A DNA stretch of 64,000 nt from JBHYDC01 sp051861205 (GTDB lineage: Bacteria; Pseudomonadota; Alphaproteobacteria; Rhizobiales; Pleomorphomonadaceae): the NCBI GenBank assembly GCA_051861205.1, contig JBHYDC010000011.1:62001-126000 (forward strand), given 5' to 3'. Under the pieces are notes generated by a model that worked only from the letters and a program-made list of their open reading frames with translations, ran no database searches and had not been told where the DNA came from. Shown here piece by piece: positions 32,547 through 42,102 of the stretch. Numbering within the stretch: the stretch's first letter is position 1; the number at the start of each line of letters is the position of its first letter. The position numbers and the translations under genes are program-made.

Positions 32547-34331
32547 TCAGGTCGGCAGGTTGAGGCGGATGTGCAACTCGCGAAGTTGCTTATTGGTCGG
32601 ATCCGACGGCGCGCCCATCAGAAGATCCTCAGCGCGCTGGTTCATCGGGAACAGTGTGATTTCGCGCAGGTTCTCGGCCCCGCAGATCAGCATAACCACC
32701 CGGTCCACGCCCGCCGCCATGCCGCCATGCGGGGGCGCGCCATACTGGAACGCCCGGTACATGCCGCCGAACCGCTCGATCAGAACCTCTTCGGGATAGC
32801 CCGCGATCTCGAAAGCGCGCTTCATGATCTCCGGCTTGTGATTGCGGATAGCGCCGGACACGATCTCGTAGCCGTTGCACACCGCGTCATACTGATAAGC
32901 TTTGATGGTGAGCGGATCTTGCCCGTTCAGCGCATCGAGGCCGCCGGCCGGCATGGAGAAGGGATTGTGCGAGAAGTCGACGCGCTTTTCCTCGTCGTTC
33001 CACTCGTACATCGGGAAATCGACGATCCAGCACAGCTCAAATCTGTCCTTGTCCACCAGCCCAAGATCGGTGCCGACCCGCGTGCGCGCGTCGCCTGCGA
33101 AGCGATAAAACTTCGCCGGATCGCCCGCGACGAAGAAGGCGGCATCGCCCTCATCGAGGCCGAGTTGAAGGCGGACGGCTTCAGTGCGCTCCGGTCCGAT
33201 GTTTTTGGCAAGCGGGCCCGCGCCTTCCAACGCGCCCGCTTCGTCGCGGCGCCAGAAGATGTAGCCAAGGCCCGGCTGGCCCTCACCTTGAGCCCAGGCG
33301 TTCATCCGGTCGCAGAAGGCGCGGTTACCACCGGTCTTGGCTGGAATCGCCCAGACTTCCGTCTTTGGATCCGCCTCGATCATCCGGGCGAACACCTTGA
33401 ATCCGGACCCGGCGAAATGCTCGGTCACCGCCTGCATTTCAATGGGATTGCGAAGGTCGGGCTTGTCCGAACCATAAGCACGGATGGCGTGATCATAAGG
33501 GATGCGGCGGAAGCGCTGAGTGACCGGCTTGCCCTCGCCAAACTCCTCGAAGATGCCGCGGAGCACAGGCTCCATGGTGTCCCAAACGTCTTCCTGGGTC
33601 ACGAAGCTCATTTCCAGGTCGAGCTGGTAGAATTCGCCCGGCAGACGATCGGCGCGCGGGTCTTCGTCGCGGAAGCACGGCGCGATCTGGAAATAGCGAT
33701 CGAACCCGGCGACCATCAACAGTTGCTTGAACTGCTGCGGGGCCTGCGGCAGCGCGTAGAACTTGCCGGGATGAATGCGGCTCGGCACAAGGAAGTCGCG
33801 CGCGCCTTCCGGCGAGGACGCGGTCAGAATCGGCGTCGTGTATTCGTTGAAGCCAATCTCGTGCATGCGCCGGCGCATCGCTGCGATCACCTTGGTGCGG
33901 GTCACGATGTTGCGGTGAAGCGTCTCGCGGCGCAGATCGATGAACCGGTACTTGAGGCGCACGTCTTCCGGATACTCAGGCTCGCCGAAAACCGGCAGCG
34001 GAAGTTCCTTGGCGGCGGACAGCACCTCCATCTCGCGCACGTAAACCTCGACCTCGCCGGTCGGCAGGTTGGCATTCACGGTTTCGGGCGTGCGCGCCTT
34101 CACCTCCGCATCGACGCGAATCACCCACTCCGCCCGCACCGTCTCGGCCGTCTTGAAAGCGGGCGAGTCCGGATCGATGACGCATTGGGTGATGCCGTAG
34201 TGATCGCGCAGGTCGATGAACAGCAGACCGCCGTGGTCGCGCACCCGGTTTACCCAGCCCGACAGGCGCACGGTTTCGCCAACCGCAGCGACTCGCAGCT
34301 CACCGCAAGTATGGGAACGGTAGCGATGCAT
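32547..34331 (-). CDS. aspS: Aspartyl-tRNA synthetase
   Basis: 594 residues from the ATG at 34331 (protein start MHRYRSHTCGEL), chosen over the ATG at 34349 because AGGA lies at the right distance. It is a bacterial-type class IIb synthetase: an OB-fold anticodon domain (GWVNRVRDHGGLLFIDLRD), class II motif 2 (FRDEDPRADRLPGEF), the bacterial GAD insertion (about 285-420), and motif 3 (GMAAGVDRVVMLICG). It charges tRNA-Asp, and in many Alphaproteobacteria also tRNA-Asn for later amidation; I did not judge which type this is. Divergent from rnd. Confidence 0.98.
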   Translation of the reverse strand: MHRYRSHTCGELRVAAVGETVRLSGWVNRVRDHGGLLFIDLRDHYGITQCVIDPDSPAFKTAETVRAEWVIRVDAEVKARTPETVNANLPTGEVEVYVREMEVLSAAKELPLPVFGEPEYPEDVRLKYRFIDLRRETLHRNIVTRTKVIAAMRRRMHEIGFNEYTTPILTASSPEGARDFLVPSRIHPGKFYALPQAPQQFKQLLMVAGFDRYFQIAPCFRDEDPRADRLPGEFYQLDLEMSFVTQEDVWDTMEPVLRGIFEEFGEGKPVTQRFRRIPYDHAIRAYGSDKPDLRNPIEMQAVTEHFAGSGFKVFARMIEADPKTEVWAIPAKTGGNRAFCDRMNAWAQGEGQPGLGYIFWRRDEAGALEGAGPLAKNIGPERTEAVRLQLGLDEGDAAFFVAGDPAKFYRFAGDARTRVGTDLGLVDKDRFELCWIVDFPMYEWNDEEKRVDFSHNPFSMPAGGLDALNGQDPLTIKAYQYDAVCNGYEIVSGAIRNHKPEIMKRAFEIAGYPEEVLIERFGGMYRAFQYGAPPHGGMAAGVDRVVMLICGAENLREITLFPMNQRAEDLLMGAPSDPTNKQLRELHIRLNLPT

Positions 34332-34580
34332 GGGCTCAGATCCTGTCATGGTCGAAAATACCCGTTATACGTGCAGCGAAGCATCCGCCGCCCATCTCGG
34401 GCGCGCGGGCGGAAAAGCGCATGGCAGAGGGGTTGTTGTCAAGAACGGCGCCATTTCCCTCGCAACCGCAGACACACCGCAGGTCATAGGCAGTGCCCTT
34501 TGACCTTCTCATGCCATCCGACGATTCCAGCGGCTTAGACGCGACAGCGGCCCTCGATTCAGCTATAGAAGTCTTCAGCC

Positions 34581-35768
34581 ATGACGACGATCACCACCAC
34601 CTCTGCGCTAGCGGAAGCTTGCGCCCACCTCGCCCGCTTCGATTCGGTGACTGTCGATACGGAGTTTCTGCGCGAAACGACGTTTTGGCCGAAGCTTTGC
34701 GTCGTGCAAATGGCCAGCCCCGATCAGGCCTATGTGATCGACGCGCTGGCCCCAGGCATTGATCTTGCTCCCTTTTTCGACCTGATGCGCAACGAACGCG
34801 TGGTGAAAGTTTTCCACGCCGCGCGTCAGGACATCGAAATCGTGTGGCACCTCGGCGGCTTCGTGCCCCACCCGGTGTTCGATACCCAGGTTGCCGCCAT
34901 GGTGTGCGGCTTCGGCGATTCGATCTCCTACGATCAACTCGTCGCCCGCATCACCGGCGCCCACATCGACAAGACGCACCGCTTCACCGACTGGACGCGG
35001 CGGCCGCTATCGTCGAGCCAGCTCGAATACGCCATCGCCGACGTGACCCACCTTCGCGACGTCTATCGCTTTCTCAGGGCCAGCCTCGCCGAACAGGGCC
35101 GGACCGAGTGGGTGCGCGAGGAAATGGAGGTTCTGACCTCCGAGCAAACTTACAACGTGGAACCCGAAGAGGCTTGGCAGCGCCTCAAGATGCGCCTCAA
35201 GAAGCCGCGCGAGCTGATGGTTCTCAAGGAGGTGGCGGCTTGGCGCGAGCGTGAGGCGCAGTCCCGCGACGTGCCGCGCTCCCGCGTTCTCAAGGACGAC
35301 ACGATCTTCGAAATCGCCACCCACGCTCCGATCGATGCCAACAAGCTCGGCGAGTTGCGCACCGTGCCGAAGGGCTGGGAGCGTTCGCGCGCCGGTGAAG
35401 ACGTGACCGCCGCCGTCCGCCGCGCCCTCGATACTCCGAAAGAGCATTGGCCGCGCACGCCCAAGAGCCGTCAGGCGCCGGAAGGTGCCGGCGCGGCTGT
35501 GGATCTGATGAAGGTCCTCCTGAAGCTCGTCAGCGAGAACGAGGGCGTCGCCGCCAAGATCATCGCCACGGTCGACGATCTGGAAGACATCGCCACCAAC
35601 GACGATGCAGACGTCGCTGCCCTTCGCGGCTGGCGGCGCGAGCTTTTCGGTGAAAAGGCGCTGAAGGTGAAGCGCGGCGAGATCGCCCTCACCTTCGACG
35701 GAAAGCGCGTCGTGGCTGTTGAAGGATCGCTGACGGCGGCGCGGGCCGTTCGAACGGCAGCCGAGTAA
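34581..35768 (+). CDS. rnd: Ribonuclease D
   Basis: 395 residues. A 3'-5' exoribonuclease that trims tRNA and other stable RNA ends. The DEDD-y catalytic residues are visible: VTVDTEFLRE, VFHAARQDIEI, and YAIADVTHL (Tyr and Asp) within the first 165 residues. An HRDC domain follows (KPRELMVLKEVAAWRE region), and a second HRDC-like part to the end. In Hyphomicrobiales rnd normally sits between aspS and ppx, exactly as here. It converges on ppx with a 10-base gap. Confidence 0.96.
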   Translation: MTTITTTSALAEACAHLARFDSVTVDTEFLRETTFWPKLCVVQMASPDQAYVIDALAPGIDLAPFFDLMRNERVVKVFHAARQDIEIVWHLGGFVPHPVFDTQVAAMVCGFGDSISYDQLVARITGAHIDKTHRFTDWTRRPLSSSQLEYAIADVTHLRDVYRFLRASLAEQGRTEWVREEMEVLTSEQTYNVEPEEAWQRLKMRLKKPRELMVLKEVAAWREREAQSRDVPRSRVLKDDTIFEIATHAPIDANKLGELRTVPKGWERSRAGEDVTAAVRRALDTPKEHWPRTPKSRQAPEGAGAAVDLMKVLLKLVSENEGVAAKIIATVDDLEDIATNDDADVAALRGWRRELFGEKALKVKRGEIALTFDGKRVVAVEGSLTAARAVRTAAE

Positions 35769-35778
35769 CCCAACCTTT

Positions 35779-37353
35779 TCAGCCGAGAATTCTGATCGCG
35801 CCCTCGCGAGCCCCGCCAAGCTTTGCAAGCTGCGTCAGCCGCTTCAAAAGCCGCTCGCCGACAATGTCGGCAAGCTCTGCGGGCACTTCCAGGAACAAGC
35901 GATCACCCTCGCTGACGATCCGCGTGCGCGGTATCACGTCTGGCATGGACGCCGAAACGAGATAGGCCACCCGGAGCACCGCCCCCAGCGTGCGCGCCCG
36001 CTCTTTCAGCCGCGTGGACGCCAACTCGCGAATGCGCGGGCTCACCGCGTCGTCAACGAGCCCGACATGCCGGTAGAAGGTCGAGAGCGCAAGATATGCG
36101 CGGCCAGGGTGATCGATGCCGACGAACGAGGCGTTCGCGAGAATGCCGAGGCTCTGTTCACCGCGATAATCGGGATGCGCCCGCCAGCCAATGTCGGACA
36201 CGAGGCAGGCGGCATGGCGCAGCCGCGCTTCTTCCTCGGTCTCGTCGATGCCGAGTTCACGAAACACATTCGCGGACCAGGGCACCAGTTCCTCCGCATG
36301 ACGCGGCGAGCGGGAGCGCAGATAGTTAAGCTCCGCGCAGGCCTCGATCAGCGGATCGCTAGGCTTCTCCTCGTCCGACAAAAGCTCGTAAAGGTGCCCC
36401 TCGCGAACACCGAGCGCGGAAATCACCACCTGAGCCGGCCGGATCGACCGGATCACCTGTTCAAGCACCAGCGCCCCAAAGGGAAGCAAACCGCGCCTCG
36501 CCTTCGACACCACTTCGATTTGGTCGATGGACTCAAGATCGCGCCGCGCAACGACGCGAGCAAACTCCAGCGCCTCGTCGGCCCGGATCGCATAATGGTG
36601 CATCACATGGAGCGGATAACCCGTCTCGAACATGTGCAGCCGCGCAAGCGAGCGCCATGTGCCGCCGACGGCGTAGAACGAACGGCCGTCGCAGGGTACC
36701 AGCGTGCCGGCCTCTGCCAACGCATCGGCGACGATCTTTTCAGCCTTGCGGATGGAGCCCTCCGCCGCCTCCTCAAGCCGCAATCCGCCGAGCGGAAAGG
36801 TGCGCCCTCGCCCGATCCGGCCGTTTTCGATCGACACGAGTTCGAGGCTGCCCCCGCCCATATCGCCCACGATGCCGTTTGCTTTATGAAATCCGGACAC
36901 GATTCCAAGCGCCGATAGCCGCGCCTCGTCGGCACCCGACAAAAGCTGAACCGGCGCGCCGCAGATCGCCTCGACGGCCTGAAGAAACTCGGACCCGTTC
37001 GCCGCGTCCCGCGAGGCGGCGGTTGCGAGGATAAAGGTCGCCACCGAGCCGCTCTGGTCTGCCAGCATCTTGAAGCGGCGAATGGCGGAAAGCGCCTGCT
37101 GCACCGACGACGCCTGCAACTTGCCGGACGTGGCAAGCCCCTTGCCGAGCCCCGCCAGCACCTTTTCGTTGAACAACATAGTCGGAGACCGTGACAGCCG
37201 CTCGTAAATGACGAGCCGCACGGAATTCGAGCCTATGTCGATAACCGAAATCGGGCCGTTACCCGGCAGGCGTCCCGGCGCGTCCATCGGCTGAGGAGCG
37301 GCGGCGGCGGCGGGCGATCGGTTTGGGCGAGTCGGTTTCAAGCGAGTGTCCAC
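35779..37353 (-). CDS. ppx: Exopolyphosphatase / Ppx-GppA family phosphatase
   Basis: 524 residues from a GTG at 37353. An internal ATG at 37287 (502 residues, starting MDAPGRLPGN) is an equally good start, since the extra 22 residues are Pro/Ala-rich. It removes phosphate from polyphosphate ends or pppGpp. ASKHA signatures: SVIDIGSNSVRLVIYE, ATAASRDAANG, and GDMGGGSLELV; the C-terminal HD-like helical half is present. Its start lies within the end of ppk, so the two are translationally linked and hold opposing activities for polyphosphate balance. Confidence 0.95.
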   Translation of the reverse strand: MDTRLKPTRPNRSPAAAAAPQPMDAPGRLPGNGPISVIDIGSNSVRLVIYERLSRSPTMLFNEKVLAGLGKGLATSGKLQASSVQQALSAIRRFKMLADQSGSVATFILATAASRDAANGSEFLQAVEAICGAPVQLLSGADEARLSALGIVSGFHKANGIVGDMGGGSLELVSIENGRIGRGRTFPLGGLRLEEAAEGSIRKAEKIVADALAEAGTLVPCDGRSFYAVGGTWRSLARLHMFETGYPLHVMHHYAIRADEALEFARVVARRDLESIDQIEVVSKARRGLLPFGALVLEQVIRSIRPAQVVISALGVREGHLYELLSDEEKPSDPLIEACAELNYLRSRSPRHAEELVPWSANVFRELGIDETEEEARLRHAACLVSDIGWRAHPDYRGEQSLGILANASFVGIDHPGRAYLALSTFYRHVGLVDDAVSPRIRELASTRLKERARTLGAVLRVAYLVSASMPDVIPRTRIVSEGDRLFLEVPAELADIVGERLLKRLTQLAKLGGAREGAIRILG

Positions 37354-39487
37354 GTCCCGAAAGAGAAGGATTTGTCATGAAATACTGATGCGCGTTGAAC
37401 GGTTCGTCCCCCTCCTCCGGCACGATCCGCTCATGACTTCCGTCTGCCAGCAAACGCCAGCTTTGTTGGTTGTCCCTGATGCTGGCGACCATGATCTGGT
37501 CGACCACTTGGGCATGCACGGTCGCCGTCGATATCGGAACGAGAACCTCCACTCTGCGATCGAGGTTCCTCGGCATCAGATCGGCGGACCCGATGTAGAC
37601 CTTGGCCTGTGGTGATGGCAAGCCATGGCCGTTGCCGAAACAGAAGATGCGGCTGTGTTCCAGGAACCGTCCGACAATAGACTTAACGCGAATGTTTTCC
37701 GACAGCTCCGGCAACCCCGGCCGAAGGCAGCAGATGCCGCGCACGATAATCTCGATCGCAACGCCCGCCTGGCTTGCCCGGTAGAGCGCGTCGATGATCG
37801 CGGCATCCACAAGGCTGTTCATCTTCAGCCAAATCTGAGCCGGCCGCCCGGCTTTGGCATGTGCGACCTCGGCGGCGATCAAATCGAGGATCGTGGTCCG
37901 CAGCGTCAGGGGGCTCATGGCCAGCGCGTTGAGCTTCTGCGGTTCGGCGTAGCCGGTGATGAAGTTGAAGATGCGCGCCACATCCTGCCCGATCGCCTTA
38001 TCGGCGGTGAAGTAGGAAAGGTCGGTGTAAACGCGGGCGGTTACCGGGTGATAATTACCCGTTCCGAGGTGGCAATAGGTGGTGAGACCCCCACCCTCGC
38101 GCCGCACGACCATGGACAGTTTGGCGTGTGTTTTCAGCTCGATGAAGCCGAACACCACCTGCACGCCGGCCCGCTCCAAATCGCGCGCCCAGCGGATGTT
38201 GGCTTCCTCGTCGAACCGCGCCTTAAGCTCGACAAGCGCGGTCACCGACTTGCCCGCCTCCGCCGCCTCGATCAACGCGCGCACGATCGGGCTATCGTTG
38301 GAGGTGCGGTAAAGCGTTTGCTTGATGGCAATCACGTCGGGATCGGCCGCGGCCTGCCGGAGATACTGCACCACCACGTCGAAGGATTCGTAGGGGTGAT
38401 GGACCACGATGTCCTTTTGCCGGATCGCCGCGAAGCAATCCCCGCCGTGCTCGCGGATGCGCTCTGGAAAGCGCGGCGTATAGGGCGTGAATTTCAAATC
38501 CGGCCGGTCCAGCCCCACAAGCTGCGATAGCTCGTTGAGAGCAAGCGCGCCGTCGAGCAACGACACCTCGTCGCCCGTCGAACCCAGCGCTTCCGCAACG
38601 AAATCGCGCAGCGCGGCGGGCGTGGAGCGTTCAAATTCCAGCCGGATCACCGACCCGCGCCGGCGCCGCTTCAGCGCCGTTTCATAAAGGCGAACCAAAT
38701 CTTCCGCCTCCTCCTCCACTTCGATGTCGCTATCGCGCAAGATCCGGAACGCGCCCTGCCCCTTCACCACATAGCCGGGGAAGAGCCGGCCGATGAACAG
38801 CGTCACGAGCTGCTCCATGATGATGAAGCGCTGCGCCCCGCTGCCGTCGCCGCGATCCGGCAGCTTCACGAAGCGGTCGATCTTGGAGGCGAGGCGGATC
38901 AGCGCCATCATCCGCTCATCGTCGCGGGTGCGCTCCAGATCGAGCGCAACGGTGAAGCCGAGGTTGGGAATGAACGGGAAGGGATGCGCCGGATCGACCG
39001 CAAGCGGCGTCAAAACCGGAAACACGGACGAGAGGAAGTAGTCCTCCAGCCACGCCACTTCCACGTCCTGGAGATCGTCCGGCTGAACGATCACGATACC
39101 GGACTCGGCCAGTTCGCTCCGCAGCCGCACCCAGCGCTGCTGCTGCGCTTCGGCCAGCTTGGCGGCGGCATCGGAAATACGCGAGATAAGCTCGGTCGGC
39201 GTCAACCCATCGTCCGAAAGGGTCATCACCCCCTCGCGGATCTGACCCTTGATACCGGCCACCCGGACCATGAAGAATTCGTCGAGATTGTTGGCCGATA
39301 TCGAGAGAAACCGCAGGCGTTCAAGCAAGGGATGGTTCGGGTTTTCAGACTCCTCAAGCACCCTGCGATTGAAGCCGAGCCAGGAAAGCTCACGGTTGAT
39401 GAAGCGGCGCGGGCTGGTCCTGATATCCTGACCCAGGTCCGGGATTTCGACGGCCGCTATCGATATGTCAAACTCGGCTAGCTCCAC
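37259..39487 (-). CDS. ppk: Polyphosphate kinase 1
   Basis: 742 residues from a GTG at 39487, chosen because TGGGAGGATGGC places a strong ribosome site five bases ahead; the open frame runs to a TTG at 39514. It transfers the gamma phosphate of ATP to polyphosphate through a phospho-histidine. Seen: N-terminal RFINRELSWLGFNRRVLEE, the phosphorylated histidine in IELKTHAKLSMVVRR, YCHLGTGNYHPVTARVYTD, and the second catalytic histidine region (FLEHSRIFCFG). The basic C-terminal tail (PIARRRRRSSADG) overlaps the start of ppx. hda lies 81 bases upstream on the same strand. Confidence 0.97.
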   Translation of the reverse strand: MELAEFDISIAAVEIPDLGQDIRTSPRRFINRELSWLGFNRRVLEESENPNHPLLERLRFLSISANNLDEFFMVRVAGIKGQIREGVMTLSDDGLTPTELISRISDAAAKLAEAQQQRWVRLRSELAESGIVIVQPDDLQDVEVAWLEDYFLSSVFPVLTPLAVDPAHPFPFIPNLGFTVALDLERTRDDERMMALIRLASKIDRFVKLPDRGDGSGAQRFIIMEQLVTLFIGRLFPGYVVKGQGAFRILRDSDIEVEEEAEDLVRLYETALKRRRRGSVIRLEFERSTPAALRDFVAEALGSTGDEVSLLDGALALNELSQLVGLDRPDLKFTPYTPRFPERIREHGGDCFAAIRQKDIVVHHPYESFDVVVQYLRQAAADPDVIAIKQTLYRTSNDSPIVRALIEAAEAGKSVTALVELKARFDEEANIRWARDLERAGVQVVFGFIELKTHAKLSMVVRREGGGLTTYCHLGTGNYHPVTARVYTDLSYFTADKAIGQDVARIFNFITGYAEPQKLNALAMSPLTLRTTILDLIAAEVAHAKAGRPAQIWLKMNSLVDAAIIDALYRASQAGVAIEIIVRGICCLRPGLPELSENIRVKSIVGRFLEHSRIFCFGNGHGLPSPQAKVYIGSADLMPRNLDRRVEVLVPISTATVHAQVVDQIMVASIRDNQQSWRLLADGSHERIVPEEGDEPFNAHQYFMTNPSLSGRGHSLETDSPKPIARRRRRSSADGRAGTPAG

Positions 39488-39568
39488 GCCATCCTCCCAC
39501 ACGACCCCGATCAAACGACTGGTCGTAACGGCAGATTATGACGGTTCGATTGCAGGTGAAACGACTAT

Positions 39569-40258
39569 TCAATCATCGGTGTCGGAACCCGGCGCAATCA
39601 CCTCTGCCGCCAGCGCTTTCGTGACGCGGCGCCCGCGCGCGAGCGACTCCCGGTCGAGCGACTCCGCGATTTTGGAGGCGGCCGCGAACGAGCGCTCCAT
39701 GCGCATGAGGATATAGTCGATCACGCCGGCATCGACGTCCAATTGGCGATCGGAGAACAGCTTCACGAGCACGCGCTTCAAAAGTTCGTCGTCGGGCGGA
39801 CCGAGGAAAGCGGGCTGAGCCGCCCGCAAGCGTGAAAGCAGGTCAGGGAGCGAAAGCCCCCAATCCGCCGGGATTGAGTCGGCCGTGATCAGCACCGAGG
39901 CCCCGCGCCCGCGCGCAGCGTTGAGAAGATGGAACAGCGCCGTCTCGTCCATCGACGGATCGTCCGCATCCTCGACCGCCACCGCCCCGCGCCCGACCAG
40001 CAAGACGGGATCTTGATCGCGCAGGTCTTCCCCAGCGATAACAGGCGCGTTGCTCCGTTCGGCCCAGGCCCGCACGAGATGGCTCTTGCCGGACCCCGGC
40101 GGCCCGATAAGCAACACGACGAGCGCGGGCCAATCCGGCCATGCGTCGATGAACGACACGGCGTCGGCATTGGCTTCACCCACCAGAAAATCCGCCCGCC
40201 CCAGCGCCGGCTCATGCGGCATGGAAAGCGGCAATTGCTTGGGCGGCTTGTCGCTCAT
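39569..40258 (-). CDS. hda: Hda/DnaA-like regulator of replication initiation
   Basis: 229 residues: the AAA+ part of DnaA without its DNA-binding domain. Walker A GPPGSGKSHL is near residue 52, a Walker-B-like AVEDADD follows, sensor motifs are in VLITADSIPADWGL and DLLSRLRAAQP, and RMERSFAAASKIAESLD ends the lid domain. HdaA of Caulobacter promotes ATP hydrolysis on DnaA with the beta clamp to prevent re-initiation. The N-terminal QLPLSMPHEP looks like a clamp-binding motif (QLPL). Starts within the stop of the permease gene upstream (4-base overlap). Confidence 0.94.
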   Translation of the reverse strand: MSDKPPKQLPLSMPHEPALGRADFLVGEANADAVSFIDAWPDWPALVVLLIGPPGSGKSHLVRAWAERSNAPVIAGEDLRDQDPVLLVGRGAVAVEDADDPSMDETALFHLLNAARGRGASVLITADSIPADWGLSLPDLLSRLRAAQPAFLGPPDDELLKRVLVKLFSDRQLDVDAGVIDYILMRMERSFAAASKIAESLDRESLARGRRVTKALAAEVIAPGSDTDD

Positions 40259-41376
40259 CGCTCCACCCCAGCGTCCGGCGGCAACTTTGCCGTTTCGTTG
40301 ATGGTGATGATGCCCGGCCTGTGGCCCTTGTAGAGCGGGCTTTCAAGATACTTTCCCGTGGCAAAACGGATGAGCACGGCTACTGCCGTCGCGGCCGGCA
40401 CGGCGATCAGCATGCCGACAAAGCCGAACATAGCCGCGAACGCGAACAGCGCGAACATAAGCCAAACCGGATGAAGCCCCACGCTGGAGCCGATCAGCTT
40501 GGGCTGAAGGATGTTGCCCTCGATGAACTGGCCCACCGCGAAAATGCCCGCAACAACAGCCACCCACGTCCATTCCGGCCAGAATTGAACAACCGCGACA
40601 CCGATGGCGAGCACACCGCCGAGGATCGACCCGACATAAGGAACGAAGCTGATCAAACCGGCGAATAGACCGATCAGAAGCCCGAAATTCAGCCCCGTCA
40701 TGGTCAGGCCCACGGCATAGAACGTGCCGAGCAGTGCCGACACGGTAACCTGCCCGCGCACGAAATTCGAAACGCCCTGATCCATCTCGCGGGCCAGCCG
40801 GCGGATCGTGGTCTGGTGATCGCGCGGCAGCAAAGCGTCGATCTTGGCGATCATCCGGTCCCAGTCGAGCAGCATATAGAAGGCGACGACGGGCGTGACC
40901 ACCAGCAGCGAAACGATCGAGACCAGCGCCTGCCCGCCATTCCAAAGCGATGCCATGATGCTCGTGATCCAGCCGGCGCCTTGATTGACGATCTCGCCGA
41001 GCGACCCCCTCAAATCCTCTGGCGAAATCTTCAGCGCATTCACGATGCCGCCGCCCGCCCAGCTATTCACGAAGGTCTGCAAGCGGTTCACATAATCCGG
41101 CAGCCGCCCGAGGAAGCCCGCCAACTGATTGCCGAGGATCGGCACGATCACGATGACCAGCACGATCGCGACGAGCACGAACAGGATCAGGATGAACAGC
41201 GTCGCGAAGATGCGCGATAGGCCAAGGCGTTCCAGCCGGTCAGCCACCGGATCGAGGAGATAGGCGAGCGCCATGCCGGCCACGAAGGGCAACAGTATGC
41301 CCGAAAAGAAATAGAGCAGCAGTGCGCTGACAACCGCCGTGCCGAACCAGAAAAGAATGTTCGCGCGCAAACTCAA
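40255..41376 (-). CDS. AI-2E/PerM-family membrane transporter
   Basis: 373 residues if started at the TTG at 41376, which overlaps the stop of the phosphatidyltransferase gene (TTGA) after an AGGGGG site. The frame stays open much further upstream to 42675, but that part is antisense to other genes. About eight membrane segments: an N-terminal pair, a central amphipathic helical region (about 60-190), and VSALLGTFYAVGLTMTG, then VPYVGSILGGVLAIGVA and LQPKLIGSSVGLHPVWL, all typical of the family. The substrate is unknown; members export autoinducer-2 or act as Na+/H+ antiporters. In this position it recurs in related genomes. Confidence 0.9.
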   Translation of the reverse strand: MSLRANILFWFGTAVVSALLLYFFSGILLPFVAGMALAYLLDPVADRLERLGLSRIFATLFILILFVLVAIVLVIVIVPILGNQLAGFLGRLPDYVNRLQTFVNSWAGGGIVNALKISPEDLRGSLGEIVNQGAGWITSIMASLWNGGQALVSIVSLLVVTPVVAFYMLLDWDRMIAKIDALLPRDHQTTIRRLAREMDQGVSNFVRGQVTVSALLGTFYAVGLTMTGLNFGLLIGLFAGLISFVPYVGSILGGVLAIGVAVVQFWPEWTWVAVVAGIFAVGQFIEGNILQPKLIGSSVGLHPVWLMFALFAFAAMFGFVGMLIAVPAATAVAVLIRFATGKYLESPLYKGHRPGIITINETAKLPPDAGVER

Positions 41377-41954
41377 GGACGCTGACCCCCTGTCGAACCG
41401 GCCATATGCCGCCCCCAAGCGATCAGGTAGGCCGCAGCCGAACCGATCGTCAAGACGGCCACGGCGATTTGCAGGACCATCACCAAACCGCTCAGCCGCC
41501 ACGTCAGCCCAAGGTCCGCCAAAAGCACGGCCGCGAACAGGATCTGCGCCACCGTATTGGCCTTGGACACGCGGCTCGGCGTGATCGGCACGGGCCTCGT
41601 CATCAACCAAGACAGGATCACGCCACCCACGATCAGCACATCCCGGCTCACCACCAGAACCACCACCCAGGTCGGCATATGGCCGGTCGCGCCCAGCGTC
41701 ACATAGATGGAAACGAGCAGCGCCTTGTCCGCGATCGGGTCGAGATACCGGCCAAGCTCGCTCGCCTGCCCCGGCACATAGCGCGCGATCGCCCCGTCCA
41801 CGCCGTCGGAAATGCCCGCCGCGACGAAGGTGAAGAACGCCCAGCCGAACTCGCCTTGGACGAGAAAGATGACGACAGCGGGAACGGCGATCAGCCTCGC
41901 CAGCGTAATGATGTTCGGGATCGTCAAGGCGCGGCCGGTCTCCCTTGTTTTCAT
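41373..41954 (-). CDS. CDP-alcohol phosphatidyltransferase family protein
   Basis: 193 residues from the ATG at 41954; the frame reaches 42014 through non-family sequence. The signature runs from SDGVDGAIAR through GRYLDPIADK, giving the full DG..AR...G...D...D catalytic pattern. About six membrane helices. It transfers a phosphatidyl group from CDP-diacylglycerol to an alcohol, as PgsA or cardiolipin synthase does. The neighbourhood is not that of the usual pgsA (near uvrC and moaE), so it may be a paralogue such as a cardiolipin synthase; I leave the symbol open. It heads the operon with the permease and hda, divergent from purM. Confidence 0.93.
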   Translation of the reverse strand: MKTRETGRALTIPNIITLARLIAVPAVVIFLVQGEFGWAFFTFVAAGISDGVDGAIARYVPGQASELGRYLDPIADKALLVSIYVTLGATGHMPTWVVVLVVSRDVLIVGGVILSWLMTRPVPITPSRVSKANTVAQILFAAVLLADLGLTWRLSGLVMVLQIAVAVLTIGSAAAYLIAWGRHMAGSTGGQRP

Positions 41955-42102
41955 TATGCAACATGTGGCGCCCGCAAACGCCGAATGGAAGCAGCTTAGC
42001 CCAAAATGCGGCACGATTTCCGCGTTGGATGCGAATACGGCTTGTCAGACAAGCCGCTTTGAGGTTCTTCGCGGTCAAATGATGACGGAGGCGTCGAACC
42101 GG

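Noticed and set aside
32571..34538. 655-codon plus-strand frame opposite aspS
   Set aside because: Antisense shadow of aspS; composition is Arg/His/Ala-rich and no family motif is visible.
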